Of a stretch of DNA of 35,579 bases, positions 24,007-34,200 are shown in pieces (position 1 is the stretch's first letter; each line of letters begins with the position of its first letter). The notes beneath the pieces were generated by a model. The model searched no databases and was not told the origin of the DNA. It saw only the letters and a list, made by a program, of their open reading frames with translations. Made by a program: the position numbers and the translations under genes. The DNA is taken from NCBI GenBank assembly GCA_963666945.2, contig CAXXRT010000032.1:1-35579 (forward strand), given 5' to 3'. Source of the DNA: G963666945 sp963666945. GTDB lineage: Bacteria; Bacteroidota; Bacteroidia; Bacteroidales; Marinifilaceae.

Positions 24007-26406
24007 TTATAAAGCAATTTTAATTACTTCGTTGAAATATTCAACAAAATGAGCAGTTATACCGTCTTTAATATAATCTGGTAACACTTCAAAATCTTTT
24101 TTATTTTCTTTGGGAAATATCAGTTCGAAAACTTTTACCCTTCTCGCGGCTATAGTTTTTTCCCTTATTCCTCCTATTGGCAGAACTTTTCCTGTCAGTG
24201 TTAATTCTCCTGTCATTGCAATTTCTTTTTTTACTGAATAACCTGTAGCAAGAGAATATAGCGCAAGAGCCATTGTTATTCCGGCAGAAGGACCATCTTT
24301 AGGTGTTGCCCCGGCTGGTACATGAATATGGATAAAATGCTTTTTAAAAAAGTCTGCATTAGCATTTCCTTTTTTTTCAATTAGTGATCTGATATAAGAG
24401 TATGCTATTTCTGAGGATTCCCGCATTACATTTCCTAATTGACCTGTTTGCTTAAGACCGGTACCATCTTTTATTGCAGAGGCTTCAATATATAATGTTG
24501 CTCCTCCCATAGAGGTCCATGCTAAGCCTAAGGTTACTCCTGGGATTCTCTTCTTGTATAGTTTTTCTGTTGTAAATATCGGTTCTCCTAAGTATTGATA
24601 TAGATTTTTAGAGGAAACAGAGATTTTTTCTTTCTTTTTCTCTACAATTTCAAGTGTGGATTTTCTCATTATTTTTTTTATCTGGTTTTCCAGATTTCTT
24701 ACACCCGCTTCTCTTGCATAATCTTCGACAATTTTTTCAAGTGCCTTATCACTGATTGTTATGTTTTTATATTTCAGTCCATGGGCTTCAAGTTGTCTTG
24801 GTATTAGATAACGTTTGGCAATTTCTACTTTTTCCTTCATTACGTAACCGGATAGTTTTATTATTTCCATCCTGTCGAGTAACGGTCCAGGGATAGTATC
24901 GAGCTGGTTAGCTGTTGTAATAAAGAGTACTTTAGAAAGATCGAATCTGACATCAAGATAGTGATCCAGAAAGTCTTTGTTCTGTTCAGGATCAAGAACT
25001 TCAAGTAAGGCTGATGCAGGATCCCCCTGATAACTGGCACCTATTTTGTCAATTTCATCGAGCATAATAACTGGATTAGCGGAACCTGTTCTTTTAAGAC
25101 TTTGAATTAATTTACCAGGCATAGCACCAATGTATGTACGTCTGTGGCCTTTTATTTCAGCCTCGTCACGCATACCCCCTAAAGAGAATCTATAAAATTT
25201 GCGATTCATTGCATTTGCTATTGATCTTCCTACCGATGTTTTACCTACTCCGGGAGGACCAACAAGACAAATAATGCTTCCTGATACCTGTCCTTTTTGT
25301 ATTAACGTTCCTAAAAATTCCAGTATTCGTTCTTTTACGTCTTCCAGTCCATAGTGATCATTGTCCAGTATTGTTCTGGCTTTCTTAATGTCTTTATTGT
25401 CGTTTGTGAATATTCCCCAGGGAAGAGAAACAAGTTCGTTCAGGTAATTCCTGCTTACATGAAATTCTGGAGATGCAGGATCAATCATCATTAATTTGTC
25501 TATTTCTTCATTAATAACTTTAGAAGCCTCCGTAGTTAAATTAAGTTCTTTAATTTTATTTTCCAGTTTTTCAATTTCCTGTTGTTTATCATCTTTTTCC
25601 AACCCCAACTCTTGCTTTATGACTTTTAGTTGTTCTCTTAGAAAATATTCTTTCTGTTGCTTGGAAACTTTTTCCTCTATTTGTTTTTGAATTTTTTCCT
25701 GAAGTAATGAGAGTTCAATTTCTTCACGTATAAGAACCAGCAGTTTTTCACTTCTTTTAAATATATCGAATGTTTCCAGAAGATCCTGTAGCTTTTCTCC
25801 TTCTGCAGATAAAATTGAAGAAACAATATCAACTAATATGCTTGGGTTCTCATAGCTAAGTTGTGAAAATGCCATTTTAACCTGTTCCTGAAGCAGTTGA
25901 TTTGTTTTTAGCATCTCTTTTACAGATTTCATAAGCTCCATCATATAAGGCTTAAGCTCATCTGTCAACCTTATCTGTGATTCATATCTGTATTTGACTT
26001 CCCATATTATTAAAGGTGTATGCTTAAATGTTCTTATATATTCAAAACGTTCTAAGCCCTGGACAAAGACCTGAATGACATCTTCTGTGAGCTGAATGTA
26101 TTTATGAATCTTTAATACAGTTCCAACTTTATAAAGTTCGGAATCGAGGAAGTTCTCTGCATTTTCATTTTCGACCATGACAACCCCCAGCATTCTGCCT
26201 TCCCCATCGTGTGCTTTTTTTACTGCCTCAATAAAATATTTGCCACTTAAAGTCATTGGAGTCATAGTATTAGGAAATATGGGTCTGTTGGCAATAGGGA
26301 TAATGATAAGCTTGTCAGGAAGAATTTCTGAGACAACCACCAGATCACTTCGCGATTTAGTGTTGTCAATATTGTAAGTTTTATTATCACTACTATTATC
26401 TATCAT
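24007..26406 (-). CDS. lon: ATP-dependent Lon protease
   Basis: A 799-residue LonA protease that degrades damaged and regulatory proteins in the cytoplasm. The N-terminal LON domain spans about 32-230 (IIIPIANRPIFPNTMTPMTL) and is followed by a coiled-coil (230-300). The AAA+ domain has Walker A GPPGVGKT (383-390), Walker B VIMLDEID (446-453) and GGMRDEAEIKGHRRTYIGAM. The protease domain holds the Ser-Lys dyad S707 in PKDGPSAGI and K750 in GGIREKTIAA; the 43-residue spacing equals E. coli Lon (S679/K722). Full length and intact. The N-terminus has a short Asn/Asp-rich extension before the LON domain. No clear promoter was found in the 600 bases upstream, so heat-shock control cannot be judged. 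Confidence 0.97.
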   Translation of the reverse strand: MIDNSSDNKTYNIDNTKSRSDLVVVSEILPDKLIIIPIANRPIFPNTMTPMTLSGKYFIEAVKKAHDGEGRMLGVVMVENENAENFLDSELYKVGTVLKIHKYIQLTEDVIQVFVQGLERFEYIRTFKHTPLIIWEVKYRYESQIRLTDELKPYMMELMKSVKEMLKTNQLLQEQVKMAFSQLSYENPSILVDIVSSILSAEGEKLQDLLETFDIFKRSEKLLVLIREEIELSLLQEKIQKQIEEKVSKQQKEYFLREQLKVIKQELGLEKDDKQQEIEKLENKIKELNLTTEASKVINEEIDKLMMIDPASPEFHVSRNYLNELVSLPWGIFTNDNKDIKKARTILDNDHYGLEDVKERILEFLGTLIQKGQVSGSIICLVGPPGVGKTSVGRSIANAMNRKFYRFSLGGMRDEAEIKGHRRTYIGAMPGKLIQSLKRTGSANPVIMLDEIDKIGASYQGDPASALLEVLDPEQNKDFLDHYLDVRFDLSKVLFITTANQLDTIPGPLLDRMEIIKLSGYVMKEKVEIAKRYLIPRQLEAHGLKYKNITISDKALEKIVEDYAREAGVRNLENQIKKIMRKSTLEIVEKKKEKISVSSKNLYQYLGEPIFTTEKLYKKRIPGVTLGLAWTSMGGATLYIEASAIKDGTGLKQTGQLGNVMRESSEIAYSYIRSLIEKKGNANADFFKKHFIHIHVPAGATPKDGPSAGITMALALYSLATGYSVKKEIAMTGELTLTGKVLPIGGIREKTIAARRVKVFELIFPKENKKDFEVLPDYIKDGITAHFVEYFNEVIKIAL

Positions 26407-27066
26407 ATTTTTAGCTATTTGGTTTTGCTACTATAGTAATTACGTTTTGTTTTTTTTCAGGATACATTCTGTGTGTTAAATTATGATTATGAAAGGAGTG
26501 TTTTGAAATATTATTCAATAATACAGTAGGAACAAATAAATAGTTAAGAGGTGGTTTTTTATAATGTTAAGGATTGTGCTATCGAAATCATTTAGAGTAT
26601 ATTATTTCTTAATGAGAAATATTTAACCATAAGTTGTTTTGTTAATTGTAAAGTCTTTAAAGTTATGTTTATTTATTTGGATTGTTTTATTAAGGAACCT
26701 TCTGAAGTATTTATTTATATATTGTAATGAATTATGTGGATTTTCGCCTATTTATATGCATGTCAAGAGGCCAGATTAAAATAAATTATAGGTAAAAATA
26801 TTAAATCAAAGCTATTTTATTGAACCTAATTTTAATGATTAATGTCTTTTGATATTTTGTAACTGTCTAAAAAAAAGTAAAATAGTGATATGTTATTTAT
26901 TTAAAAATCCGGAATATATGATAAATCAACAAATGTGTTACATAAAAACATATAATTCTTTGATAAATGGGGAAAAAACATATATTTGTTATTGTCTGAT
27001 TTTTAGAAATGATTTTAAAAAATTATGTGTATTAACGGGAAATCTGAAAATATTATTTGTAAGTAT
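26407..27066. other. Divergent intergenic region between lon and the surface-cluster genes
   Basis: About 660 AT-rich bases separating divergent units. A promoter for the surface cluster is visible at 26959-26988. For lon, the best minus-strand match is TAGCTTTG (26807-26814 on the plus strand as CAAAGCTA), which lacks a partner -33 element and is 400 bases away. A 74-codon plus-strand frame at 26849-27073 has no signal or motif and is probably chance. Confidence 0.5.
26959..26988 (+). promoter_or_regulatory. Promoter of the T9SS-type surface cluster
   Basis: TTTG at 26959-26962, an 18-base spacer and TATATTTG at 26981-26988. It would start transcription near 26995, about 70 bases before ATG 27067. 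Confidence 0.6.
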
Positions 27067-28212
27067 ATGTTAAATTTACAAAATATTATAATGTTTTTGG
27101 TGTTTTTACTTTTTGTTAATTCAAAAGTATATTCACAGGTAGAAGTTTCAAGAGTGGCTTTAAATATTGGGAAATCAGTTACTGTAAATGTTGCTTCTGA
27201 TTTAAAAATAGAAGGCGATGTGGAATTTATAAATAACGGAGTACTGGATGTTTTTAGTAAAAGTGATATAGAATTGTTGTTTGATGTCAATGAGAACAAG
27301 GAAAATATAGGTAAGTTGTTTTTGACAGGAAACGGTCATGTTACTTTTTTATCTAATAACCTGAAAACAGAATTAATCAACTTAGTTGTTGCTTGTAATC
27401 AACTGAATATAGAAGCAAATCTTTGTGTCTTAAATGAATTCGATTTTAGAAAAGGAATAATTGATGTGTATTCCGGTTATGTTTTGAGTATGTCCAATCC
27501 AAAATCGGGTAGTTTAATTTATTCCAAAGCTATAGATAAATACATAAAAGGATATTTTACCAGAAAGGTTAATCCAGACGAATTGTATGTATTTCCAATG
27601 GGAGGGGATTCCGGGTTAAGCTATATGGAATTTGATAATCTCAGTTCAGAAAATAATATTACTGTTGGGTATTTGCCTTTTGATGATGGTATAATATCCG
27701 CTAACCCTGGTTTTGCTAAGGCTGTTGATGGCATCTGGGATATAAGTAGTGAAAATAACGATCTGACATACGATTTAAAGGTTGATTTGGAAAACTTACT
27801 TAATTATGAAGATGATAGTAGATACCGTCTGGTTCGTATTGGCAATACATCTTCTAAAGATGTTAATATAATTAAGTCTGAGATTACATACCCTTTTGTT
27901 GGAACAGATAAAGCAAAGACTAATTATAGATATCTGTTGGTTAAAGATGTAAGTTTCAGGATAGTGAATATGGTAGTAGCCAATGGTAAAGGAGGGGGGA
28001 TGTTTAAATTACCTGATGTGTCAGGAATTGAATGGGGTGAATTGTCGGTGATGGATAGTCAGGGTAAACTTATATTCCATTCCCCAAAATATGCAAATGA
28101 TTTTTGTGTCAACAGTCTTACTGAAGGTACATATTTTTACTATTTACATTACACTCAGTCGGGAGAAATGTATGTTATAAAGAATTTTATAGAAGTTGTT
28201 TATGAAAAATAG
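27067..28212 (+). CDS. Secreted protein with T9SS type-B-like C-terminal domain
   Basis: A 381-residue exported protein. ATG 27067 gives the signal peptide MLNLQNIIMFLVFLLFVNSK, then VYSQ; ATG 27025 would add 14 hydrophilic residues and is less likely. The body is beta-rich with early repeats like a short beta-helix (GDVEFINNGVLDV; GKLFLTGNGHVTFL). The end (about 310-381) follows the gliding-motility-associated sorting domain: VVANGKGGGMFKLPDV, ELSVMDSQGKLIFH and LTEGTYFYYLHYT replace the usual PNGDG..D.F.., L.IFNRWG..VY and LP.GTYFYVL. It is therefore a probable type IX secretion substrate with a divergent signal. Its stop overlaps the PorP/SprF gene by 11 bases, as expected for a cargo and its dedicated partner. 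Confidence 0.7.
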   Translation: MLNLQNIIMFLVFLLFVNSKVYSQVEVSRVALNIGKSVTVNVASDLKIEGDVEFINNGVLDVFSKSDIELLFDVNENKENIGKLFLTGNGHVTFLSNNLKTELINLVVACNQLNIEANLCVLNEFDFRKGIIDVYSGYVLSMSNPKSGSLIYSKAIDKYIKGYFTRKVNPDELYVFPMGGDSGLSYMEFDNLSSENNITVGYLPFDDGIISANPGFAKAVDGIWDISSENNDLTYDLKVDLENLLNYEDDSRYRLVRIGNTSSKDVNIIKSEITYPFVGTDKAKTNYRYLLVKDVSFRIVNMVVANGKGGGMFKLPDVSGIEWGELSVMDSQGKLIFHSPKYANDFCVNSLTEGTYFYYLHYTQSGEMYVIKNFIEVVYEK

Positions 28213-29101
28213 TTGGCTAATACTGTTATTAATGACTTTATCCATTGGTCTAAAAGCCCAAAACGAGACGGTCTATTTTTCACGCATACTTAGTGATCAG
28301 GAAATTCACAATCCTGCCTATAGTGCGTATCGTCAGAATATTGGGTTTAAGTTGTTGTATAATAGTAAATTTGGAGCTTTAAAGGGAAATTCGGAGACTT
28401 ATGGTTTAAACTTTTCAATACCAATAGTAAAAAGTGAGATAGGGACTTCTTTTAATATTCTAAACGAGAAAATAGGTTTACGTCAGGTATTAAATATAAA
28501 CGGTTGTTTGAATTCATGTATTAAACTATCATCTCTGGCATATCTTTCCGGGGGTATTTCTTTAGGGATAAGAAGTCAGAATTACAGAAAAAGTGATATC
28601 ATAATCGATGAGGACGAGGACTTAACTACTTTAAAGCTTAACAGCACTGAGTTCAATGTTGGTGCAGGATTATATTATTTCGATCCTTATATTTTTGCAG
28701 GTCTGGCTATCTCTGACTTATTGGTGTTAAATGGTAAAAGTAATTCGAGCATCGATGTATATGCCGGAAATAATTTTTCATTCTTTCCTTATAGATATGT
28801 TTTGAAGTCTTCTTTGCTTTATAAGAGATACGATTGTAATAATATCTTTCATATAAATGAACAACTATTTTATGATGACAAGGTTGGATTGGGTTTGAAT
28901 TATACTGTATCTTATACTTGGGGTGTTAGTTTAGATGTTAAAATAAAAGATAATATATGGTTGTTTTATGGTTTTGAGAATCATGTAAAGACAGCCTATT
29001 CGGGATTAAAATCCCATAGTATTGGACTATACTATAATCCTAAATATTTAAGGAGAATATTTAAGAATGTGCGAAGATTTAGGAATTTATACAATTACTG
29101 A
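28202..29101 (+). CDS. PorP/SprF family type IX secretion membrane protein
   Basis: A 299-residue outer-membrane beta-barrel of the PorP/SprF family, which helps secrete or anchor particular T9SS type-B substrates (SprF serves the adhesin SprB in Flavobacterium). The signal peptide is MKNSWLILLLMTLSIGLKAQ. The hallmark start of the barrel, ILSDQEIHNPAYSAYRQNI, contains the conserved NPA(Y/F) motif; alternating strands and GLYYNPKYLRR close the protein. ATG 28202 overlaps the upstream cargo gene by 11 bases, and 15 bases separate it from the OmpA-like gene. Paralogues of this family usually sit next to their cargo, which supports the link to the 27067 gene, the giant gene downstream, or both. 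Confidence 0.9.
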   Translation: MKNSWLILLLMTLSIGLKAQNETVYFSRILSDQEIHNPAYSAYRQNIGFKLLYNSKFGALKGNSETYGLNFSIPIVKSEIGTSFNILNEKIGLRQVLNINGCLNSCIKLSSLAYLSGGISLGIRSQNYRKSDIIIDEDEDLTTLKLNSTEFNVGAGLYYFDPYIFAGLAISDLLVLNGKSNSSIDVYAGNNFSFFPYRYVLKSSLLYKRYDCNNIFHINEQLFYDDKVGLGLNYTVSYTWGVSLDVKIKDNIWLFYGFENHVKTAYSGLKSHSIGLYYNPKYLRRIFKNVRRFRNLYNY

Positions 29102-29116
29102 TAAATTATATTAACA

Positions 29117-31195
29117 ATGAGATACCTTCTAATATTTATATTTGCTTTGTCGTTTTCTATTAATGTCTTTGGAGATATTGATAAAGATATTACGCGAGCA
29201 TATAAAAAGGGAAAATATAAAAAGGTTTGTGAATTATCAGAAGATGTTGATTTAAGAAATCTTGATTCCAGCACAAAATTGATGGTAGCAGACTCTTACT
29301 ATTATCTGAATGAAGTAAATCTTGCCGCTAAAATATATTCACTTGTTCTTGCTAATAAAGATGTAGTTTATTTATCTACAAAACATATTGAAAAATACTT
29401 TGAATTATTATTGCTTAAAAAACGTTATAATGAGATAATTAAAATATTCCCCAGACTGTCTTTAAAGAAGCAGGAAAACAAGAGGATTTATAACATATAT
29501 GAATCAGCGAAGTTTCTTACAGAAAGTAAAAATATTAATAATAAAGATTTTAAGCTTTTAGATGTAAAAGAGCTAAATAGTATTAATATAGAGTATGGCA
29601 TACATTTCTTGGGTAATAATATTTTGTGCTATACATCTCCCGGAAAGAATGTATATAATATTCTTTTAAAGGGAAATAATAATGGACTTCTTCGTGAATA
29701 CGCTGAAATATCAGAAAAGAGATATACTTTAAATTGTCTCTTGCTCAACGATAATCTGGAGTTGCAGAATATTGAGTCGAACGAGGAGTTATCTAAATTT
29801 AATATATATACAAGGAGAAACTTTGTTTCCTATATTAATTACGATAGCAGCGACGATGTTACTTATTTTACCGATTTTTCCAAAGGTGCCCATACACAGA
29901 TAATATGTAGAAAAAAGAAGAGTAACGGTAAATTTAAATATTATAAATGTTCTTTTTGTAAGAAGAATTTTGATTACGCAATGCCATGTCTTTCCAAGGA
30001 TGGAAAAACCATTTATTATATTTCTAATGATATATCCGGATATGGTGGATGGGATATATTTAAATCTGAGCAAAATATAAATGGGAAGTGGGGACCGTCA
30101 ATAAATATGGGAAGTAATATAAATACAGAGTTTGATGAAATGTATCCTTTTGTGGGCGAGTTTGATGAGTTGTATTTTTCTTCTAATGGACATAAGGGTT
30201 TCGGTGGATTTGACATATACAGATGTATTAAAAGCGGAAAAGATATAAAAATATTAAATCTATTATCTCCGGTAAATACCGAAGCCAATGATTTTTCTTT
30301 TATAATATCCCAATCCCGGAAACGTGCTTTTTGTTTTCGGCAGACCAATAATGTGGATGATATTCCTGAAATGATAAGATCTTTTGTTTATAATGCTGGT
30401 AAAGAGAAGGTAAAGGATAGTGTTGAGGTTAAACCGGTATTGAATGACAACAAGATCATTCCTAAAAAAGAGGATTTACCTATTAGGAAAATAGTCCCCG
30501 TAAATAAAGTCATTGTAAAGAAGGTGCCTGCTAAAAAGAAAGTAGTAATAGATACTGTTCCGGATTTACCTGTAGGAGAAAGATTATCTACCACAACAAA
30601 TATATCTTTTCAATATAATAAGTATGAAACGCAAAGCGCTTCAAAAAAGATAATAAACGATTTTATTGGTAAAATAAAGAATATAGGTAATTACGATATA
30701 TTATTGTCAGGATATGCTGACTTTACAGGTAATGAACATTATAATCTGTGGCTCTCACATAAAAGAATTGAAAGTGTGGCTGATTATTTAATCAAATCAT
30801 GTGGAATACAAAAAGCTAAAATTTTCTGTATTGCTTATGGTGAGTATGATATAAGTATGTTGAGAATTCGAAAAAGAGAAAAGTTGTGATAGAATTGGTT
30901 GATAAAAATAAAATAAACAACAGGACTCTGATTGTTTATAAAGTTGAAAAACCATCATCACTAACAGATATAGCAAATAGATTCTTGTGTGATATTGATG
31001 ATTTATGTACTATAAATTCATTTCCAAGAACTAAAAGAACTGATTAAAGGATCTTTTGTAATGATCCCTGTTAAAGGTATCCATAGAGTGAAATATGGAA
31101 ACACATTGTATTCCTTGTCACGTGATAATGGGACTAGTGTTAATAAAGTAATGAGAATAAATAATATATCTTCTAACTATAGTATATCTGTTTAA
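29117..31195 (+). CDS. PorE-like TPR/PD40/OmpA protein with two C-terminal LysM domains (two frameshifts)
   Basis: An envelope protein of about 692 residues. Order: signal peptide (MRYLLIFIFALSFSINVFG), TPR-like helices (20-130), WD40/PD40 repeats (about 285-380; SKDGKTIYYISNDISGYGGW, YFSSNGHKGFGGFDIY), a Lys/Val/Pro-rich linker, and an OmpA C-terminal domain (about 494-600; LLSGYADFTGNEHYNLWLSH with the peptidoglycan-binding D and the R of HKRIESV). PorE of Porphyromonas has TPR, PD40 and OmpA parts and tethers T9SS to the wall. The intact frame ends at 30889, but one lost base near 30860 restores KKRKVVIELVD, the normal OmpA end, and then a LysM: YKVEKPSSLTDIANRFLCDI. A second shift at about 31024 leads to another LysM, HRVKYGNTLYSLSRDNGTSV. 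The LysM pair after OmpA is not part of the PorE design known to me. Confidence 0.8.
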
Positions 31196-31237
31196 TGATA
31201 TATTGATAATAAATTAAGTATAAAGTAAACTGGCGTT

Positions 31238-34200
31238 ATGAGACGAGTAATTATTATTTTATGTATTTTCTTTTTTGCAGGAATTGCAAAAGCCCAGGTA
31301 GGAGGCGTGCGTATAGGTAAGGAAAGTAAGGAAGCAAATCCTAAAGCTATGCTTGAAGTTGACTCAGATAGTAAGGGAATACTTATTCCTCGATTAACAA
31401 CAAGTATGCGAGAGAATATGTTTTCAGGCAGCGATAATTCAGCTGTCTCATTGTTGGTTTATGACCTGAACTTGAATAAGTTTATGTATTGGTCTGGAGA
31501 AAGCTGGAAAACAATAGGAGAAGGAAGTGCAACTTCAGAAGGATTAACAGAAGCAGTTTTAAAAGGGGACACAACTTCAGCTTGAATGATAAAAATGGAG
31601 ATCCTTTGGCTCAGGTTGACCTTGCCACACTTTATTCAGGAGTGCGTTCTTCTTCAGCAGCTCCGGCAGATGGAAAGCTGGGTGATTTATACTATAATAC
31701 GGACACAAAACTTATATATTTAAATGATGGATTTTCATGGCAGCCATTGCAAAATATGGCTGCGAAACTGGATAAAGATGCTGTCTTTAATGGTGATGTT
31801 ACCGGGACATATGATAATCTGAAAATTAAAGATGGGATTGTAACCAATAAAGAAATAGCGCCAAACACAATACAGGGAACAAATATAGCACTAAACACAA
31901 TACAGGGTTCGAATATAGCGCCAAATACAATATTAGGATCTAATATCAATGATATGGGAGCAACCCCGGGGACAGATATTATACTGGAACGGTGGCAGTT
32001 GGCAGCCACTTACATTAAGCACCGACGGTGATGTAAGCGGTGCATATGACAAATTAAAAATCAAAGAAGGAGTAGTAACCAATAAAGAAATAGCGCCAAA
32101 CACCATACAGGGAACAAATATAGCTCTAAATACAATACAGGGTTCGAATATAGCGTCAAATACAATATTAGGATCTAATATCAACGATATGGGAGCAACC
32201 CCGGGACAGATATTATACTGGAACGGTAATATTTGGCAACCATTAACATTAACCATTGACGGTGATGTAAGCGGACCGTACGACAATTTAAAAATCAAAG
32301 AAGGAGTCGTAACCAGTGTTGAAATTGCCGATAAAACTATAGAGGCAGTGGATTTAAGCCAAATGTCAGCTACTCCAGGTCAGGTTTCCTTTACTGGAAC
32401 GGAGTTAGATGGCTTCCTGCTACTTTAAATGTTGATGGAGATGTGTTTGGCTCTTACGATCAAATAAAGATTAAGCGTGATGTAATAACCAATGTAGAAA
32501 ATAGCACGTGGAACTATAGAAGGTTATAATCTTAGTCAGATGGCTGCGACTCCCGGTCAGGTTCTTCAGTGGAATGGTTTGGGGGATGGGTACCATCTAC
32601 TGTAACTTCAGGAGGAGATGGTGACTCTGATCCGGGAAATGAAATTCAAACATTGTCTCAGGTATTGGACAGAGGTTCAAGTGCCGGCAATAAAAGGATT
32701 ACTGACTTGGCGCAACCATTGGATATGAATGATGCAGTAACAAAAAGATATGTTGATGAACAGATATCGACAGGGAGGAGGAACAATTATTACAGTTATA
32801 GATGACTTGTTGTCGATGGATTCAAATTCAGCATTATCAGCTAATCAGGGCAATGTACTTAATATAAATAAAATTGATAAATCATCTGTTTTTGGAGGAG
32901 ATTTGTCTGGAACTTATGATGGTCTTAAGATAAAAGAGGGAATAATTACTAATAGTGAGATTGCATCAAAAACAATTTTGGGGGATAATCTTAACGACAT
33001 GGGGGCAGCTAAAAATCAATTCCTTATGTGGGATGGACTGACATGGAAACCAAGTTGAAATGGCAAAAACTTTTCTTGGTTATGTTGCAAACCCTTCAGG
33101 GGGTACATTAACAAATAGTAGTGGGGATGACCTTGTAATACCGGCAGCAAACAGCGTTAATGCTGGTTTAATGCTCCCTACGGAAAAAGTAAAATTAAGG
33201 AATGATGAAGATGGTGATGTTACTAATGAGTTACAATCACTTGCTGAGGTTTTACAACTGGGGTGCAAGTGCTGCAAAATAAAAAAATAACTGATTTAGC
33301 ATATCCTACAAATGATTCAGATGCCGCCAGTAAATTATATGTTGATGATATTGTTAGCTTAGTTCTCGGGAGGAGGAAGTACAACATGTAATAGCAGGTA
33401 CAGGTCTTACTGGCAACATGGTATCAGGAGAATTGACCATCAGTCTTTCCGAAATTGCTTCAGAAACTGTTCTTGCAAATATCACTACAGGAACAGCGGC
33501 TCCTATAGCGGTGTCTTTATCGCAGTTTAAATCAAAATTAGGATTAACAGCAACGGATGTTGGTCTTGATAAAGTTGAAAATAAAAGTCCTGAAGAAATG
33601 CCATTGAGCACTGCAGCCATAGCCGCATTGGCATTAAAAATCGATAAATCTGAGAAGGCCTCAGCAAATGGAGTAGCAACACTGGATGCGACAGGAAAAA
33701 TACCAACAAGTCAACTACCTGCATTTTCAACATCAACTGTAGATGTATTGGGAAGTCAGGCAGAAATGTTGGCATTATCAGATGCGGTAGTAGGGAGTAC
33801 AGTAGTAAGAACAGACGAGCAAAAGACATATATATTGGCAGCCACTCCGGCATCAACATTAAGCAACTGGGTAGAGTTGTTATCACCTACTTCAGAAGTT
33901 GAGTCAGTAAATGGTAAGAAAGGAGCAGTAGTTATTGGTGCTTCTGATATAGGCTTAGGAAATGTAGATAACACAAGCGATTTAAATAAGCCAATAAGTA
34001 TGCTAACTCAGACTGCTCTGAATTTAAAAGAAGACCTTGCAAATAAGAGTACTGACATATTAACGGATGCAGGTTCTGATACTAAATATCCATCCGTAAA
34101 AGCTGTGAAATCTTACTTAGATACTTATGGAGCTGTTGCAGAAACAAAGGAAAGTATATTAAGTAAGTTGGGAATTACTTCAATCTTAGGGGTAAATACA

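Noticed and set aside
26849..27073. 74-codon plus-strand open frame
   Set aside because: No signal peptide, no motif, AT-driven composition; it spans the promoter of the surface cluster and overlaps the better-supported gene at 27067.
31855..31944. Three 30-bp direct repeats considered as a CRISPR-like array
   Set aside because: The repeats are contiguous without spacers and translate into a ten-residue protein repeat in frame with the surrounding gene.
31692..32298. Long minus-strand open frames opposite the giant gene
   Set aside because: They are mirror frames of the tandem repeats and show no start, signal or motif of their own.
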